NCBI RefSeq assembly: GCF_013408655.1
Contig: NZ_JACCBP010000003.1
Location: forward strand, 482,011-546,010
Length of the DNA: 64,000 bases
Direction: 5' to 3'
Source of the DNA: Pigmentiphaga litoralis
GTDB taxonomy: Bacteria; Pseudomonadota; Gammaproteobacteria; Burkholderiales; Burkholderiaceae_B
Shown here: one piece after another, positions 31,398-39,094 of the stretch
Position numbering within the stretch: position 1 is the first letter of the stretch
Layout of the letters: the number at the start of each line of letters is the position of its first letter
Program-made: the position numbers and the translations under genes
Notes under the pieces: generated by a model
What the model saw: only the letters and a program-made list of their open reading frames with translations
Told to the model about the DNA's origin: nothing
Database searches by the model: none

Positions 31398-31530
31398 CTT
31401 CCGAGCCATGACGCGACAGCGGCACGGGCGGATGCCGCGGGCACCTCGGGGGGGATACCTTGGCGCCGCCATAGAACGAGACAGGAGCGACACCCTCGTG
31501 TCGACCGGGTCAGCCCGGTTCCGGCTCGCA
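31398..31530 (+). ncRNA. Candidate structured RNA or 5' leader before the cytochrome c genes
   Basis: The 419 bases between the MoxR gene and the cytochromes hold no gene I can support, but 31398-31530 has a dense set of stems. An outer pair CGAGCC (31402-31407) with GGCTCG (31523-31528) encloses three hairpins: GCGGCA/TGCCGC (31419-31438), CGACAC/GTGTCG (31488-31503, 4-base loop) and ACCGGG/CCCGGT (31504-31519, 4-base loop). The last two abut and could stack coaxially. TTATAAAG at 31373-31380 upstream may be a -10 element. The class is not recognised, and the strand is inferred from the downstream genes. Confidence 0.35.
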
Positions 31531-31651
31531 GGACTTCCCGCCTGCCGCTCCCGGCCACAGGCATTGCCGACATCCCAGCGCCCCGTAGCCGTCAGCGTTG
31601 TCCAGCCAAGGCCGTTAGCGGGATTTACATCGATTCTGATAGAGCCGTCGA

Positions 31652-32068
31652 ATGAAGTTCAGCATAACGAGCGTGTTGGGAGCAGGGCGGTTGCCGCTGC
31701 AAAATGGGCATGGATGGTCCGCCATCGCACAGCGGGCAATGCCTGTCGTGCTGGCCATGGCCGCCTGTGCGATGGCGGGTCCGGCTGCGGCGCAGGCGCC
31801 CGCCGCGCCCGTGACCGGCAATGCCGACGCCGCCCGCCAGAAGGTGTCGATGTGCATCGGCTGCCACGGCATCAAGGGTTATCGCGCCAGCTTTCCCGAG
31901 GTCTACAGCGTTCCGATGATTGCCGGGCAGAACGCCAAGTACATCGAAGCCGCCCTGAAGGAATACGCGTCGGGCGCGCGCACGCATCCGTCGATGGTGG
32001 GTATTGCCAAGAGCCTGTCCGATCAGGACATCGCCGACGTGGCGGCTTATTACGCGAACCTGAAATGA
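31652..32068 (+). CDS. Class I c-type cytochrome, first of a pair
   Basis: A 138-residue secreted monohaem cytochrome c. A signal peptide ends near AGPAAAQA (about residue 48). The haem motif CIGCH is at residues 68-72, and a distal methionine is likely in HPSMVGIAKSLSDQD. The ending SDQDIADVAAYYANLK is typical of the c4/c5 (CccA-like) group of small electron carriers in the periplasm. The leader is long (about 48 residues), so a start further in is possible. It is followed within a few bases by a second, similar cytochrome gene. Confidence 0.9.
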   Translation: MKFSITSVLGAGRLPLQNGHGWSAIAQRAMPVVLAMAACAMAGPAAAQAPAAPVTGNADAARQKVSMCIGCHGIKGYRASFPEVYSVPMIAGQNAKYIEAALKEYASGARTHPSMVGIAKSLSDQDIADVAAYYANLK

Positions 32069-32079
32069 GACCCGGTATC

Positions 32080-32466
32080 ATGACTTTCCTCACCCCCCTC
32101 ATCAAGTCGCTGTCGCTGGGCGCCGCGGGCGCCGCATTGGCCATCCTGTCGACTGGCGCGCAGGCTGCGGGCAGCGTGGCGGCCGGCAAGGCCGTGTTCG
32201 AACGCGTGAACTGTGCGTCCTGCCATGGCGCCGACGCCAAGACGTCGATCGACCCCAGCTATCCGCAACTGGCCGGTCAGCATCCGGACTACCTCAAGCA
32301 TGCCTTGAAGGCCTACCAGCGCGGCCAGAGCAATGCGGCGCCCAGCGCCAACGTGCGCAAGAACGCCATCATGGGCGCCTTTGCCGTTCAGCTTTCCGAC
32401 AAGGACATTGAAGACGTGGCCGCTTACCTGGCCAGCCTGCCGGGCAACCTGGCGGTGCGCAAGTAA
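32080..32466 (+). CDS. Class I c-type cytochrome, second of a pair
   Basis: A 128-residue secreted monohaem cytochrome c. A signal peptide ends near STGAQAAG. The haem motif CASCH has cysteines at residues 45 and 48 and histidine at 49. The distal methionine is probably in NAIMGAFAVQLSDKD. It is similar in the second half to the preceding gene, so the pair looks like a tandem duplication of a c4-like carrier. An alternative ATG at 32065 overlaps the previous stop as ATGA and would add five residues; translational coupling makes that start equally possible. A terminator follows 40 bases later. Confidence 0.9.
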   Translation: MTFLTPLIKSLSLGAAGAALAILSTGAQAAGSVAAGKAVFERVNCASCHGADAKTSIDPSYPQLAGQHPDYLKHALKAYQRGQSNAAPSANVRKNAIMGAFAVQLSDKDIEDVAAYLASLPGNLAVRK

Positions 32467-32504
32467 GGGCACGCCTTCGGACGGCGTCCGGGCTGGCATC
32501 GGTA

Positions 32505-32536
32505 AAAAAGGGAGCTTTCGGGCTCCCTTTTTTTTT
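32505..32536 (+). terminator. Strong intrinsic terminator after the cytochrome pair
   Basis: AAAGGGAGC pairs with GCTCCCTTT around a 6-base loop and is followed by nine or more T residues in total. It ends the two-gene cytochrome operon. Confidence 0.93.
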
Positions 32537-32652
32537 GGATGCGGCAGGCACAGCGCCAACACGGCATGCAGGGCGTACACAGGGCTTATGGTCGAGCCGG
32601 GAATGGTCCTTGCGGCTTCCAGGGCAGGACTGTAAAAACCCAGGAGAACACC

Positions 32653-32970
32653 ATGACCCAGAAATCCACTGCCCTGACCCCGGAAGAATCGGCCATTGCC
32701 AATCGCGACCTGAAAGGACAGACGGCGGGTTCGACCGTGTCCACGGCGCCGGTGACGGGCACCACGCCTGTCGGTACGACCCCCGTGGGTACGACCCCTG
32801 TGGGTACGACGCCTGTGGGGACCACGCCTGTGACGGGTGCGAATCACCCCAGGACGCACGCCAGCGCCGAGCCGGGTGATCCAAACATCGAAGAAGATGC
32901 GACCCTGCCGCACGCCGGTTCGCCCTTCAAGGACATCAACCGCGGCAACCGCAGTTCGATGGACGAATAA
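32653..32970 (+). CDS. Small hydrophilic protein with TTPVG tandem repeats
   Basis: A 105-residue protein I do not recognise. It has no signal peptide or membrane segment. Residues about 36-60 are five copies of a GTTPV unit flanked by PVTG. The rest is polar and acidic (PGDPNIEEDATLPH, then NRGNRSSMDE) and looks disordered. I chose the ATG at 32653, preceded by GGAG; a longer frame upstream lacks a ribosome site. It is a single-gene unit between two strong terminators. Similar short disordered proteins occur in this window at 39.6 and 49.9 kb. Function unknown. Confidence 0.7.
   Translation: MTQKSTALTPEESAIANRDLKGQTAGSTVSTAPVTGTTPVGTTPVGTTPVGTTPVGTTPVTGANHPRTHASAEPGDPNIEEDATLPHAGSPFKDINRGNRSSMDE
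32758..32832 (+). repeat. 15-bp tandem repeat, five units, in coding sequence
   Basis: Five consecutive 15-base units (consensus GGTACGACCCCTGTG, with third-position variation) encode five GTTPV pentapeptides. Unit length is a multiple of three, so copy-number change would keep the frame. Confidence 0.9.
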
Positions 32971-32992
32971 TCCCTGTCGTCGTAGTTCCATG

Positions 32993-33033
32993 AAAAAGCC
33001 CCCGCCAGCACGACGCTGGCGGGGGCTTTTTTT
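32993..33033. terminator. Strong bidirectional terminator
   Basis: A 12-bp stem GCCCCCGCCAGC/GCTGGCGGGGGC with a 5-base loop, flanked by five A and seven T. It serves the repeat-protein gene and the convergent esterase gene. Confidence 0.93.
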
Positions 33034-33060
33034 CGTTCAGCCGGGCCGGCCGAGACGGGT

Positions 33061-34020
33061 TTACTTGGGATCGGTCGGCCGGATCCCGAACGCCATCGAC
33101 ACTGCCGTTGACAGCGCCACCGACGGCACGGACACATGGCTTTCATTGTCGAACGTGCGGTGCATGGCCACCAGGTTGCGCGACGACAGCTCTTCCAGCC
33201 GTTCGGCCAGTTCCCGGGTGCTGTCGACCATACGACGGCGGCCACGGCGCCATTCCAGGTTGCCGGTTTCCGTAGCCGACCCGCGCAATTCGCGTTGCAA
33301 CAGGGTCTGCTCGCCTTCCCCGACGCCGATCAGCAGGCGCGTTTCCCGGGGCAGGGCGGTCGCGTTCACCTTGCGGGTAAAGGCCTGTTCTTCTTTTTCA
33401 ATGAACCGGTTGTTCCACCAGATCGACGGGCTGGACGCCACATAGGTCGAGAACGCCTGGGGCCGCGTGTACAGGGTATGCAGCACGAACAGGCCGCCGT
33501 ACGAATGCCCGAACAGCGTCTGCCGGGTACGGTCGATCCGGAAACGGCTTTCGATCCGCGGCTTCAGGTCCGATTCAATAAAGTCCAGGAAAGGGTCGGC
33601 GCCGCCGTATTCCACGACCGGGTAGGGCGTGCCGTCCAGCCGCATTTCGGGCGGGCCCGGCGGGGCCTTGGGCGTGAAATCGTATTCACGACGGCTTCGG
33701 TCCGGATAGCCGATGGCCACCACCACGCCCGCCTCAAGCGGACAGGGGTAGGCACACACTTGGTTGCGCAGCATATCGGTCGCCATCGCAAAGTAATGGC
33801 TGCCGTCCAGCAGGTACATCACGGGCCAGCCCGATGCCGGCGCCTTGCCTTCCGGCCAGGACACCATGATCTTGTACTGTTGCGCGGATTTGGTCGTGAC
33901 CGTTTCGACCATCGAACGAGGCACGGTATAGGGCGCGTCGTCGGCGGGCGCGGCGTGCACCTGCAGCGCCAGCAGCGAGCCGCAGGCCAGCAGCAGGAAA
34001 CGTTGGATCGTCGAAAGCAT
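33061..34020 (-). CDS. Secreted alpha/beta hydrolase, siderophore-esterase-like
   Basis: A 319-residue putative esterase of the Fes/IroE-like group (COG2819 type). A signal peptide (MLSTIQRFLLLACGSLLALQ, then VHA) targets it to the periplasm. The nucleophile elbow is LFGHSYGG, and YLLDGSHYFAMA and VVVAIGYPD are typical of the family. An acidic residue and FDNESHVSVP near the C-terminus could complete the triad. I chose the ATG at 34020 because it gives the signal peptide directly. Members hydrolyse ferric-siderophore esters or acyl esters; no siderophore genes are nearby, so the substrate is open. DUF1841-like gene lies 29 bases upstream. Confidence 0.75.
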   Translation of the reverse strand: MLSTIQRFLLLACGSLLALQVHAAPADDAPYTVPRSMVETVTTKSAQQYKIMVSWPEGKAPASGWPVMYLLDGSHYFAMATDMLRNQVCAYPCPLEAGVVVAIGYPDRSRREYDFTPKAPPGPPEMRLDGTPYPVVEYGGADPFLDFIESDLKPRIESRFRIDRTRQTLFGHSYGGLFVLHTLYTRPQAFSTYVASSPSIWWNNRFIEKEEQAFTRKVNATALPRETRLLIGVGEGEQTLLQRELRGSATETGNLEWRRGRRRMVDSTRELAERLEELSSRNLVAMHRTFDNESHVSVPSVALSTAVSMAFGIRPTDPK

Positions 34021-34049
34021 GGGGGCAGGTTTCCTGGTGCGCACGGTCG

Positions 34050-34475
34050 TCAGCGGCTGGCGCGTTGCTTGATGAGATCGATATAGGCTTCGGTATCGAG
34101 CGGCGTGCCCAGCCGCTGGGACTCCCACACCACCTGGCCCAGGCATTCCATGACTTCATGGGCCGCCTGGTGGGCATCGGTGCGCTGCGCCAGCGACTGG
34201 TAGGCCGCACGAATACCGGGGGGATGGTCGATCGACAGCTGCTCGGCAATCGCCAGATGCATCGACAGGTGCAGGAAAGGATTGGTGCGGCCGGCGTCGA
34301 CGCTGTAGTCGGCGGTCAGCGCCTCGACGTTTTCGAGGTCCCCGTGATATTCGGGGTGCTCGAGGATCCAGTCGAGCGCCTGGGCTTCTAGCGGCGTGAG
34401 GATTTCATTGGCGCGTTGCTTGCGCCACGCATCCACGAAAAACTGCCGAACCTGATCGCGAGAGGGATTGAACAT
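34050..34475 (-). CDS. DUF1841-family protein
   Basis: A 141-residue soluble protein beginning MFNPSRDQVRQFFVDAWRKQ, the start typical of the DUF1841 family found in Beta- and Gammaproteobacteria. HLSMHLAIAEQLSIDHPPGI is the conserved core. The function of the family is not known to me. I chose the ATG at 34475; the frame continues upstream into the promoter region of icd without protein character. It is divergent from icd and followed by the esterase gene. Confidence 0.82.
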   Translation of the reverse strand: MFNPSRDQVRQFFVDAWRKQRANEILTPLEAQALDWILEHPEYHGDLENVEALTADYSVDAGRTNPFLHLSMHLAIAEQLSIDHPPGIRAAYQSLAQRTDAHQAAHEVMECLGQVVWESQRLGTPLDTEAYIDLIKQRASR

Positions 34476-34647
34476 GATCGATATATTGTACTGGTTGCAG
34501 GGTTCACAAGGCATGCAGGAAGGTGGCTCTCCCTCGTAAGGACGGGGCCAACGTGGCGCTGGCGCCATGAATACGCGATAATCCTCGCCTGCGCGCCGCC
34601 GGTCTTCGCCGGCACTGCTCCAAATGTCCGCTCGGAAAGACAAACGC

Positions 34648-35904
34648 ATGTCCTATCAGCACATCCACGTCCCGGCCGAAGGCCAGAAAATCACCGTCAA
34701 TGCCGACCGCACCCTGACCGTGCCGGACCAGCCCATCATCGCGTACATCGAAGGCGACGGCACGGGCGTCGACATCACCCCGGTCATGATCACGGTGGTC
34801 GATGCCGCGGTGGCCAAGGCCTATGGCGGCGCGCGCAGCATCCACTGGATGGAAATCTATGCCGGCCGGAAGGCGACTGCCCTGTATGGCGACGGCGTCT
34901 GGTTGCCTGACGAAACGGTCGACGCACTGCGTGACGTGGCCGTCGCGATCAAGGGCCCGCTCGGCACGCCGCCCACGGGCGCCTACCGGTCGCTGAACGT
35001 GGCGCTGCGCCAGAAGCTGGACTTGTACGTCTGCCTGCGGCCGGTGCGCTATCTGCGGGGCGTCCCGTCGCCGCTCACGCGCCCGGAAAAGACCAATATG
35101 GTCATCTTCCGCGAGAATTCCGAAGACACCTATGCGGGCATCGAATACGCCGCCGACACGCCCGACGCGCAGGCGCTGATCGAATACCTGCAGACCAGGC
35201 TGGGCGCAACGAACATCCGTTTTCCGGAAACGTCGGGCATCGGCATCAAGCCTGTGTCCCGCGAAGGCACCGAACGCCTGGTGCGCCGCGCAATCCAGTA
35301 CGCGCTGGACCACGACCGCCGGTCGGTCACTCTGGTGCACAAGGGCAACATCATGCGGTTTACCGAAGGTGCGTTCCGCGACTGGGGTTATGCCCTGGCC
35401 AAGGCGGAATTCGGCGCCGAGGTGATCGACAACGGTCCCTTCTGCCGCATTCGCAATCCCCGGACGGGCCGCGACCTGATCGTCAAGGATTGCCTGATGG
35501 ACAGCTTCTCGCAGCTGATGGTCACGCGGCCGGTGGAATTCGACGTCATCGCCACCCTGAACCTGAACGGCGACTACCTGTCGTCCGCGCTGGCTGCGCA
35601 GGTGGGCGGCGCCAATATTGCGCCGGGCGCGAACATGAGCGATTCCGTCGCCGTGTTCGAAGCGACCCACGGCACGTCGGCCAAGTATGCCGGCAAGGAT
35701 TACGTCAATCCAGGATCGGAAATCCTGTCGGCCGAAATGATGCTGCGTCATCTGGGCTGGTCCGAAGCGGCAGACCTGATCATCCGTTCCATGGAACGCT
35801 GCATTCTCGACAAGCGTGTCACGTACGACTTCGCGCGCCAGATGGAGGGCGCCACCCAGGTGTCGTGCTCAGGATTTGGCGCATCGATGATCGAGCGCAT
35901 GTAG
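34648..35904 (+). CDS. icd: Isocitrate dehydrogenase (NADP)
   Basis: TCA-cycle enzyme converting isocitrate to 2-oxoglutarate with NADP. It has 418 residues. The substrate loop [14 protein letters not shown] contains the serine that AceK phosphorylates in E. coli. Other markers are [12 protein letters not shown] and [21 protein letters not shown] chose the ATG at 34648 ([15 protein letters not shown]), the usual start in this family, with GGAAAG upstream; a start at 34624 is possible but adds a non-conserved leader. Monocistronic, convergent with a small lipoprotein gene. Confidence 0.97.
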   Translation: MSYQHIHVPAEGQKITVNADRTLTVPDQPIIAYIEGDGTGVDITPVMITVVDAAVAKAYGGARSIHWMEIYAGRKATALYGDGVWLPDETVDALRDVAVAIKGPLGTPPTGAYRSLNVALRQKLDLYVCLRPVRYLRGVPSPLTRPEKTNMVIFRENSEDTYAGIEYAADTPDAQALIEYLQTRLGATNIRFPETSGIGIKPVSREGTERLVRRAIQYALDHDRRSVTLVHKGNIMRFTEGAFRDWGYALAKAEFGAEVIDNGPFCRIRNPRTGRDLIVKDCLMDSFSQLMVTRPVEFDVIATLNLNGDYLSSALAAQVGGANIAPGANMSDSVAVFEATHGTSAKYAGKDYVNPGSEILSAEMMLRHLGWSEAADLIIRSMERCILDKRVTYDFARQMEGATQVSCSGFGASMIERM

Positions 35905-35915
35905 GAACTGCCGAC

Positions 35916-35985
35916 CTGACTGGCGAGGACCCGATCCCCGCCAGTCAGCCGTCGTCATTACGCGCTGACCGTCGCACGGTCAGCG
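35916..35985. terminator. Two perfect hairpins after icd
   Basis: CTGACTGGCG pairs with CGCCAGTCAG (35916-35948, 13-base loop). CGCTGACCGT pairs with ACGGTCAGCG (35963-35985, 3-base loop). Both have 10-bp perfect stems but no U-run. They sit between the convergent icd and small lipoprotein genes, and the second overlaps the lipoprotein stop codon. They may act as weak terminators or 3'-end stabilisers. Confidence 0.55.
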
Positions 35986-36165
35986 GTAGTACCCGCGGTG
36001 ATAGCCCCGGCCATAGCCGTAGTAGTACACCGGCGGCGCGGGCGCCACGATCACCGGGGCCGGGCGCACATAGACGGCGCGCGGTTCATAGGGCGCCACC
36101 ACGCAACCCGACAGTGTGGTTGCCAACGCAATGCCAGCCAAAGCCAGCGACAGAACGGATTTCAT
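35980..36165 (-). CDS. Small lipoprotein with Tyr/Gly/Pro-rich tail
   Basis: A 61-residue predicted lipoprotein: MKSVLSLALAGIALATTLSG followed by the lipobox cysteine (LSGC), then a short mature part rich in Val, Pro, Tyr and Arg (VYVRPAPVIVAPAPPVYYYG, then YGRGYHRGYYR). The basic, aromatic tail resembles small YXXG-type envelope proteins common in Burkholderiales. I chose the ATG at 36165 with GAGGTGGGG upstream. No function is known to me. Tandem 14-bp repeats and a palindrome lie upstream. Confidence 0.78.
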   Translation of the reverse strand: MKSVLSLALAGIALATTLSGCVVAPYEPRAVYVRPAPVIVAPAPPVYYYGYGRGYHRGYYR

Positions 36166-36247
36166 GACCCCACCTCGTCTCAAGGGATAGAGCTTGGACG
36201 TGGGTTCCTGCCGTTTTGCTCCGCAGTACGCCGACTTTCGTCGGTAA

Positions 36248-36275
36248 CAGCCTGTAAACCCCAGCCTGTAAACCC
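36248..36275. repeat. Tandem 14-bp direct repeat
   Basis: CAGCCTGTAAACCC occurs twice without gap (36248-36261 and 36262-36275), in the region upstream of the small lipoprotein gene. It could be a double binding site. Confidence 0.7.
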
Positions 36276-36356
36276 AATCCTATCCGAATGTTCCCTACTG
36301 CCCGCCTTTCCGCCCGGCGAGCAACAATGGCACCCCCGACGGGCATGCGTAAAAAT

Positions 36357-36372
36357 TACATGCAAGCATGTA
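36357..36372. promoter_or_regulatory. Perfect 16-bp palindrome, possible operator
   Basis: TACATGC-AA-GCATGTA is a perfect 7-2-7 inverted repeat in AT-rich sequence between the small lipoprotein gene and the 25-residue peptide gene. It has the size and symmetry of a dimeric regulator site. No regulator is assigned. Confidence 0.45.
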
Positions 36373-36402
36373 TATTCTTATGCATGCCGCGCGAGCTGTG
36401 CC

Positions 36403-36480
36403 TTACAGGATCCCGAAGATCTTGAGCAGGATCAACAATCCAAACGGCACGCCAAGCAACCACAGAATGATCATCTTCAT
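36403..36480 (-). CDS. 25-residue hydrophobic membrane peptide
   Basis: A very short reading frame encodes a single membrane-spanning peptide: KMIILWLLGVPFGLLILLKI after the initiator Met, ending FGIL. It has AGGA about 8 bases before its ATG, an uninterrupted hydrophobic helix with Gly-Val-Pro in the middle, and clean start and stop, which together make it a credible small gene. It lies alone, divergent from egtD. I recall similar unannotated peptides in other Proteobacteria but cannot name a family. Possible roles are membrane stress sensing or regulation of a larger membrane protein; this is speculation. Confidence 0.68.
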   Translation of the reverse strand: MKMIILWLLGVPFGLLILLKIFGIL

Positions 36481-36608
36481 AGGGAGTCCTACAGGTTTCG
36501 AGTGAGTGGAAGCTCATCAACGCAAGATGGGTGCCAGTCATGCCTCAAGCAGGCATTGGTTTTGCTAAAGCATGAGACGGCCGTGGGCTGTGTCCAAGGA
36601 ATGACTAC

Positions 36609-37670
36609 ATGTTTACAACGCTAGAAGCGTCGGCGCGCTCCGCTGCGGGCGGCGATACGGGACCCGCAGTGGCCCTGTCGCGGTCCCGGATGGTCGACCG
36701 TGCCCCGGCGCCTCAGGTGTCGCCGCAGTTGCCCGAAATGTCCGCGGACGCCATGCGCGCAGCGGAACTGCGGGCCGGCCTGCTCAAACGGTCGGCCACG
36801 ATCGACCCCAAGTTCCTTTACGACACGCAGGGCTGTGTGCTGTTCAACGCCATCTGCGAGCTGGATGAGTACTACCCGACCCGGACCGAGCGCGCCATCT
36901 TCGAGATGTACCGCACCGATATCGCGTCGCATGTGCCTCGGGCCGCGCAGTGGATCGATCTTGGTTGCGGTGACTGCGCCAAGTCGCGCACGTGGCTGGA
37001 ACACGTGGACGCCAGCCGGTTCATCGGCGTGGACATCGCCGCCGAATGGATCGAGCAGTCCGTGGCCGCCGTGGGCCGCCGTTTTCCCGATATCGAATGC
37101 CTGGCGCAGGGCGCCGACTTTACGCGGGGCTTCGACATGCATGCCTTGCTGGGCGACGTCGAAGCCCGGCCACCGCTGTTCTTCTACCCCGGATCGTCGA
37201 TCGGCAACTTCGCGCCGGATTCGGCCGTGACCATGCTGGAATCCGTGCGGAGCCACCTGGGCAGCCAGGGCGGCCTGCTGGTGTGCGTGGACTTGCGGAA
37301 AGATCCGGCGATCATGAAGCGCGCCTATGCCGATGGCCTGGGTGTCACGGCCGCGTTCAACAAGAATGTGCTGCGGGTCGCCAACAAGGTTTTGGGCAGC
37401 GATTTCCGCACCGAAAACTTTTCGCATCAGGCCCGGTTCGACGAAGTGCGCGGGTGCATCGAGATGCGCCTGGTGGCCAACAGCAAACAGTTCGTGCGCA
37501 TGGGTGGCGAGATCCGCACCTTTGAAGAAGGTGAGCCCATCGTCACGGAACATTCGTACAAGTACACCCCCGAGCAGTTCGTGACCGTTCTGCAGCGCGC
37601 GGGCTTTACCCGTCACAAGATGTGGACCGATCCCCAGTCGTGGTTCGGCGTGTTCCTGGCAAGCGCATGA
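36609..37670 (+). CDS. egtD: L-histidine N-alpha-methyltransferase (EgtD)
   Basis: EgtD trimethylates histidine to hercynine, the first step of ergothioneine synthesis, using S-adenosylmethionine. The protein has 353 residues. The core starts near residue 50 and shows FNAICELDEYYPTRTERAIF, the SAM motif IDLGCGDCAKSRTWL, and FYPGSSIGNFAPD. The first 45 residues are not conserved and likely disordered. The gene overlaps egtB by 4 bases (ATGA), so the two are coupled. AAGGAATG upstream provides a ribosome site. Confidence 0.94.
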   Translation: MFTTLEASARSAAGGDTGPAVALSRSRMVDRAPAPQVSPQLPEMSADAMRAAELRAGLLKRSATIDPKFLYDTQGCVLFNAICELDEYYPTRTERAIFEMYRTDIASHVPRAAQWIDLGCGDCAKSRTWLEHVDASRFIGVDIAAEWIEQSVAAVGRRFPDIECLAQGADFTRGFDMHALLGDVEARPPLFFYPGSSIGNFAPDSAVTMLESVRSHLGSQGGLLVCVDLRKDPAIMKRAYADGLGVTAAFNKNVLRVANKVLGSDFRTENFSHQARFDEVRGCIEMRLVANSKQFVRMGGEIRTFEEGEPIVTEHSYKYTPEQFVTVLQRAGFTRHKMWTDPQSWFGVFLASA

Positions 37671-39019
37671 GCGCATTGCCCCAGCCCCAGCGGATGGGCG
37701 CGCGCCAGGAAAGCCTGCTGGCGTCGGTGCGGCAAGTCAGTGCGGCCACCTTGCATCTGCTGGACGGCCTGAGCCCCGAAGACTGCATGCTGCAGTCCAT
37801 GCAGGACGCGAGCCCGCTCAAGTGGCATGTGGGTCACGTCACCTGGTTCTTCGAAACCTTCCTGCTGGAAACCGGCCGCGCCGAATTCGCCCCGTTCGAT
37901 CCGGCATTTCGCGAGCTGTTCAATTCCTACTATGTGGGTGTGGGCGCCCGGCATCCCCGCGCGGAACGCGGCATGTTGTCGCGGCCGCCGCTGGACCGGG
38001 TACTGGCCTACCAGTATGCGGTGCATCAGCAGTTGTTCGACTGGATGGAGACGACCGTGCTGTCCGACGACGCGCTCGACCTGATCGAACTCGGCATCCA
38101 TCACCAGCAGCAGCACCAAGAGCTGATGGTCACCGACCTGAAGCATCACTTTTCGCGCAACCCTGCCTATCCGGCCTATCGGCCCGTGCAAGGCAGTTCG
38201 CGGGACGGCGTCATCGGCATCGCAGCCGGCGGCTCGGTGGCAGCGCCCGTGGGGACTTCCGTGGCTGCCTGCGCCCCCATCCGCTTCATCGACCAGCTCG
38301 GTGGCCTGGTCGATATCGGCAGTCAGGCCGACGGTTTTTCCTTCGATAACGAACGGCCGCGCCATCCGTATTTTCTGCAGCCCTACGCGCTGGCGGACCG
38401 CCCGGTCAATAACGCCGATTACCTGGCGTTCATTCAGGCTGGCGGCTACCGGTCGCCCGAATTCTGGCTGTCCGAAGGCTGGGATGTGTGCCAGCGCGAA
38501 GGCTGGCAAGCGCCGCTGTACTGGGTCGAGCAGGAAGGCTCCTGGCTGGCTTTCACGGCACAAGGCCTGTCGGCGATCGACGGCAACGCGCCGGTGTGCC
38601 ACCTGAGCTATTTCGAGGCGGATGCCTACGCCCGTTGGGCTGGCGCGCGCCTGCCGACCGAGCAGGAATGGGAGGCTGCCGCGGCCGGTGTTGACCCGGC
38701 GACCGCCCAAGGCGACTTTGCCGAAGACAATCACTTCCACCCGACCGCGCTGTCGGCAGCCCATGCCGATAGGTCCACCGGCTTTCAGGGGCTGTTTGGC
38801 GGCGTCTGGGAGTGGACACAAAGCGCCTATCTGCCGTATCCGGGCTTCCGGATTGCCGAGGGCGCTGTCGGCGAATACAACGGCAAATTCATGATCAACC
38901 AGATGGTGTTGCGGGGCGGCTCGTGTGCCACGCCGCGCAGCCACATCCGCGGCACGTACCGCAATTTCTTTCCTACTGGCGCGCGCTGGCAGTTCTCGGG
39001 ACTGCGCCTGGCGCGTTGA
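37667..39019 (+). CDS. egtB: Ergothioneine biosynthesis sulfoxide synthase (EgtB)
   Basis: A 450-residue non-haem iron enzyme that joins hercynine to a thiol donor. The N-terminal DinB-like domain carries the iron ligands: a histidine in KWHVGHVTWFFETFLL and the HQQQHQE motif near residues 145-151. The C-terminal formylglycine-generating-enzyme-like domain contains FDNERPRHPYFLQPYALADR, RLPTEQEWEAAAAG and GLFGGVWEWTQSAY, and ends ARWQFSGLRLAR. I chose the ATG at 37667, overlapping the egtD stop. No egtA, egtC or egtE is nearby, so the thiol donor may be cysteine or the other steps are encoded elsewhere. Confidence 0.94.
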   Translation: MSALPQPQRMGARQESLLASVRQVSAATLHLLDGLSPEDCMLQSMQDASPLKWHVGHVTWFFETFLLETGRAEFAPFDPAFRELFNSYYVGVGARHPRAERGMLSRPPLDRVLAYQYAVHQQLFDWMETTVLSDDALDLIELGIHHQQQHQELMVTDLKHHFSRNPAYPAYRPVQGSSRDGVIGIAAGGSVAAPVGTSVAACAPIRFIDQLGGLVDIGSQADGFSFDNERPRHPYFLQPYALADRPVNNADYLAFIQAGGYRSPEFWLSEGWDVCQREGWQAPLYWVEQEGSWLAFTAQGLSAIDGNAPVCHLSYFEADAYARWAGARLPTEQEWEAAAAGVDPATAQGDFAEDNHFHPTALSAAHADRSTGFQGLFGGVWEWTQSAYLPYPGFRIAEGAVGEYNGKFMINQMVLRGGSCATPRSHIRGTYRNFFPTGARWQFSGLRLAR

Positions 39020-39024
39020 TGCCA

Positions 39025-39059
39025 GGCGATCCTGCCGGCGCGTGCGCCTCGGGATCGCC
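39025..39059 (+). terminator. Hairpin after egtB
   Basis: GGCGATCC pairs with GGATCGCC, with an inner GGCGC/GCGCC stem. It starts 6 bases after the egtB stop. There is no T-run, so termination would be weak or factor-dependent. Confidence 0.5.
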
Positions 39060-39094
39060 CCATATCCACCCCCCGATTTTTGGAATGTTCACTG

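Noticed and set aside
32758..32832. Possible CRISPR-like repeats
   Set aside because: Units are contiguous, 15 bases long and in frame in a coding gene, without spacers. No array was seen anywhere.
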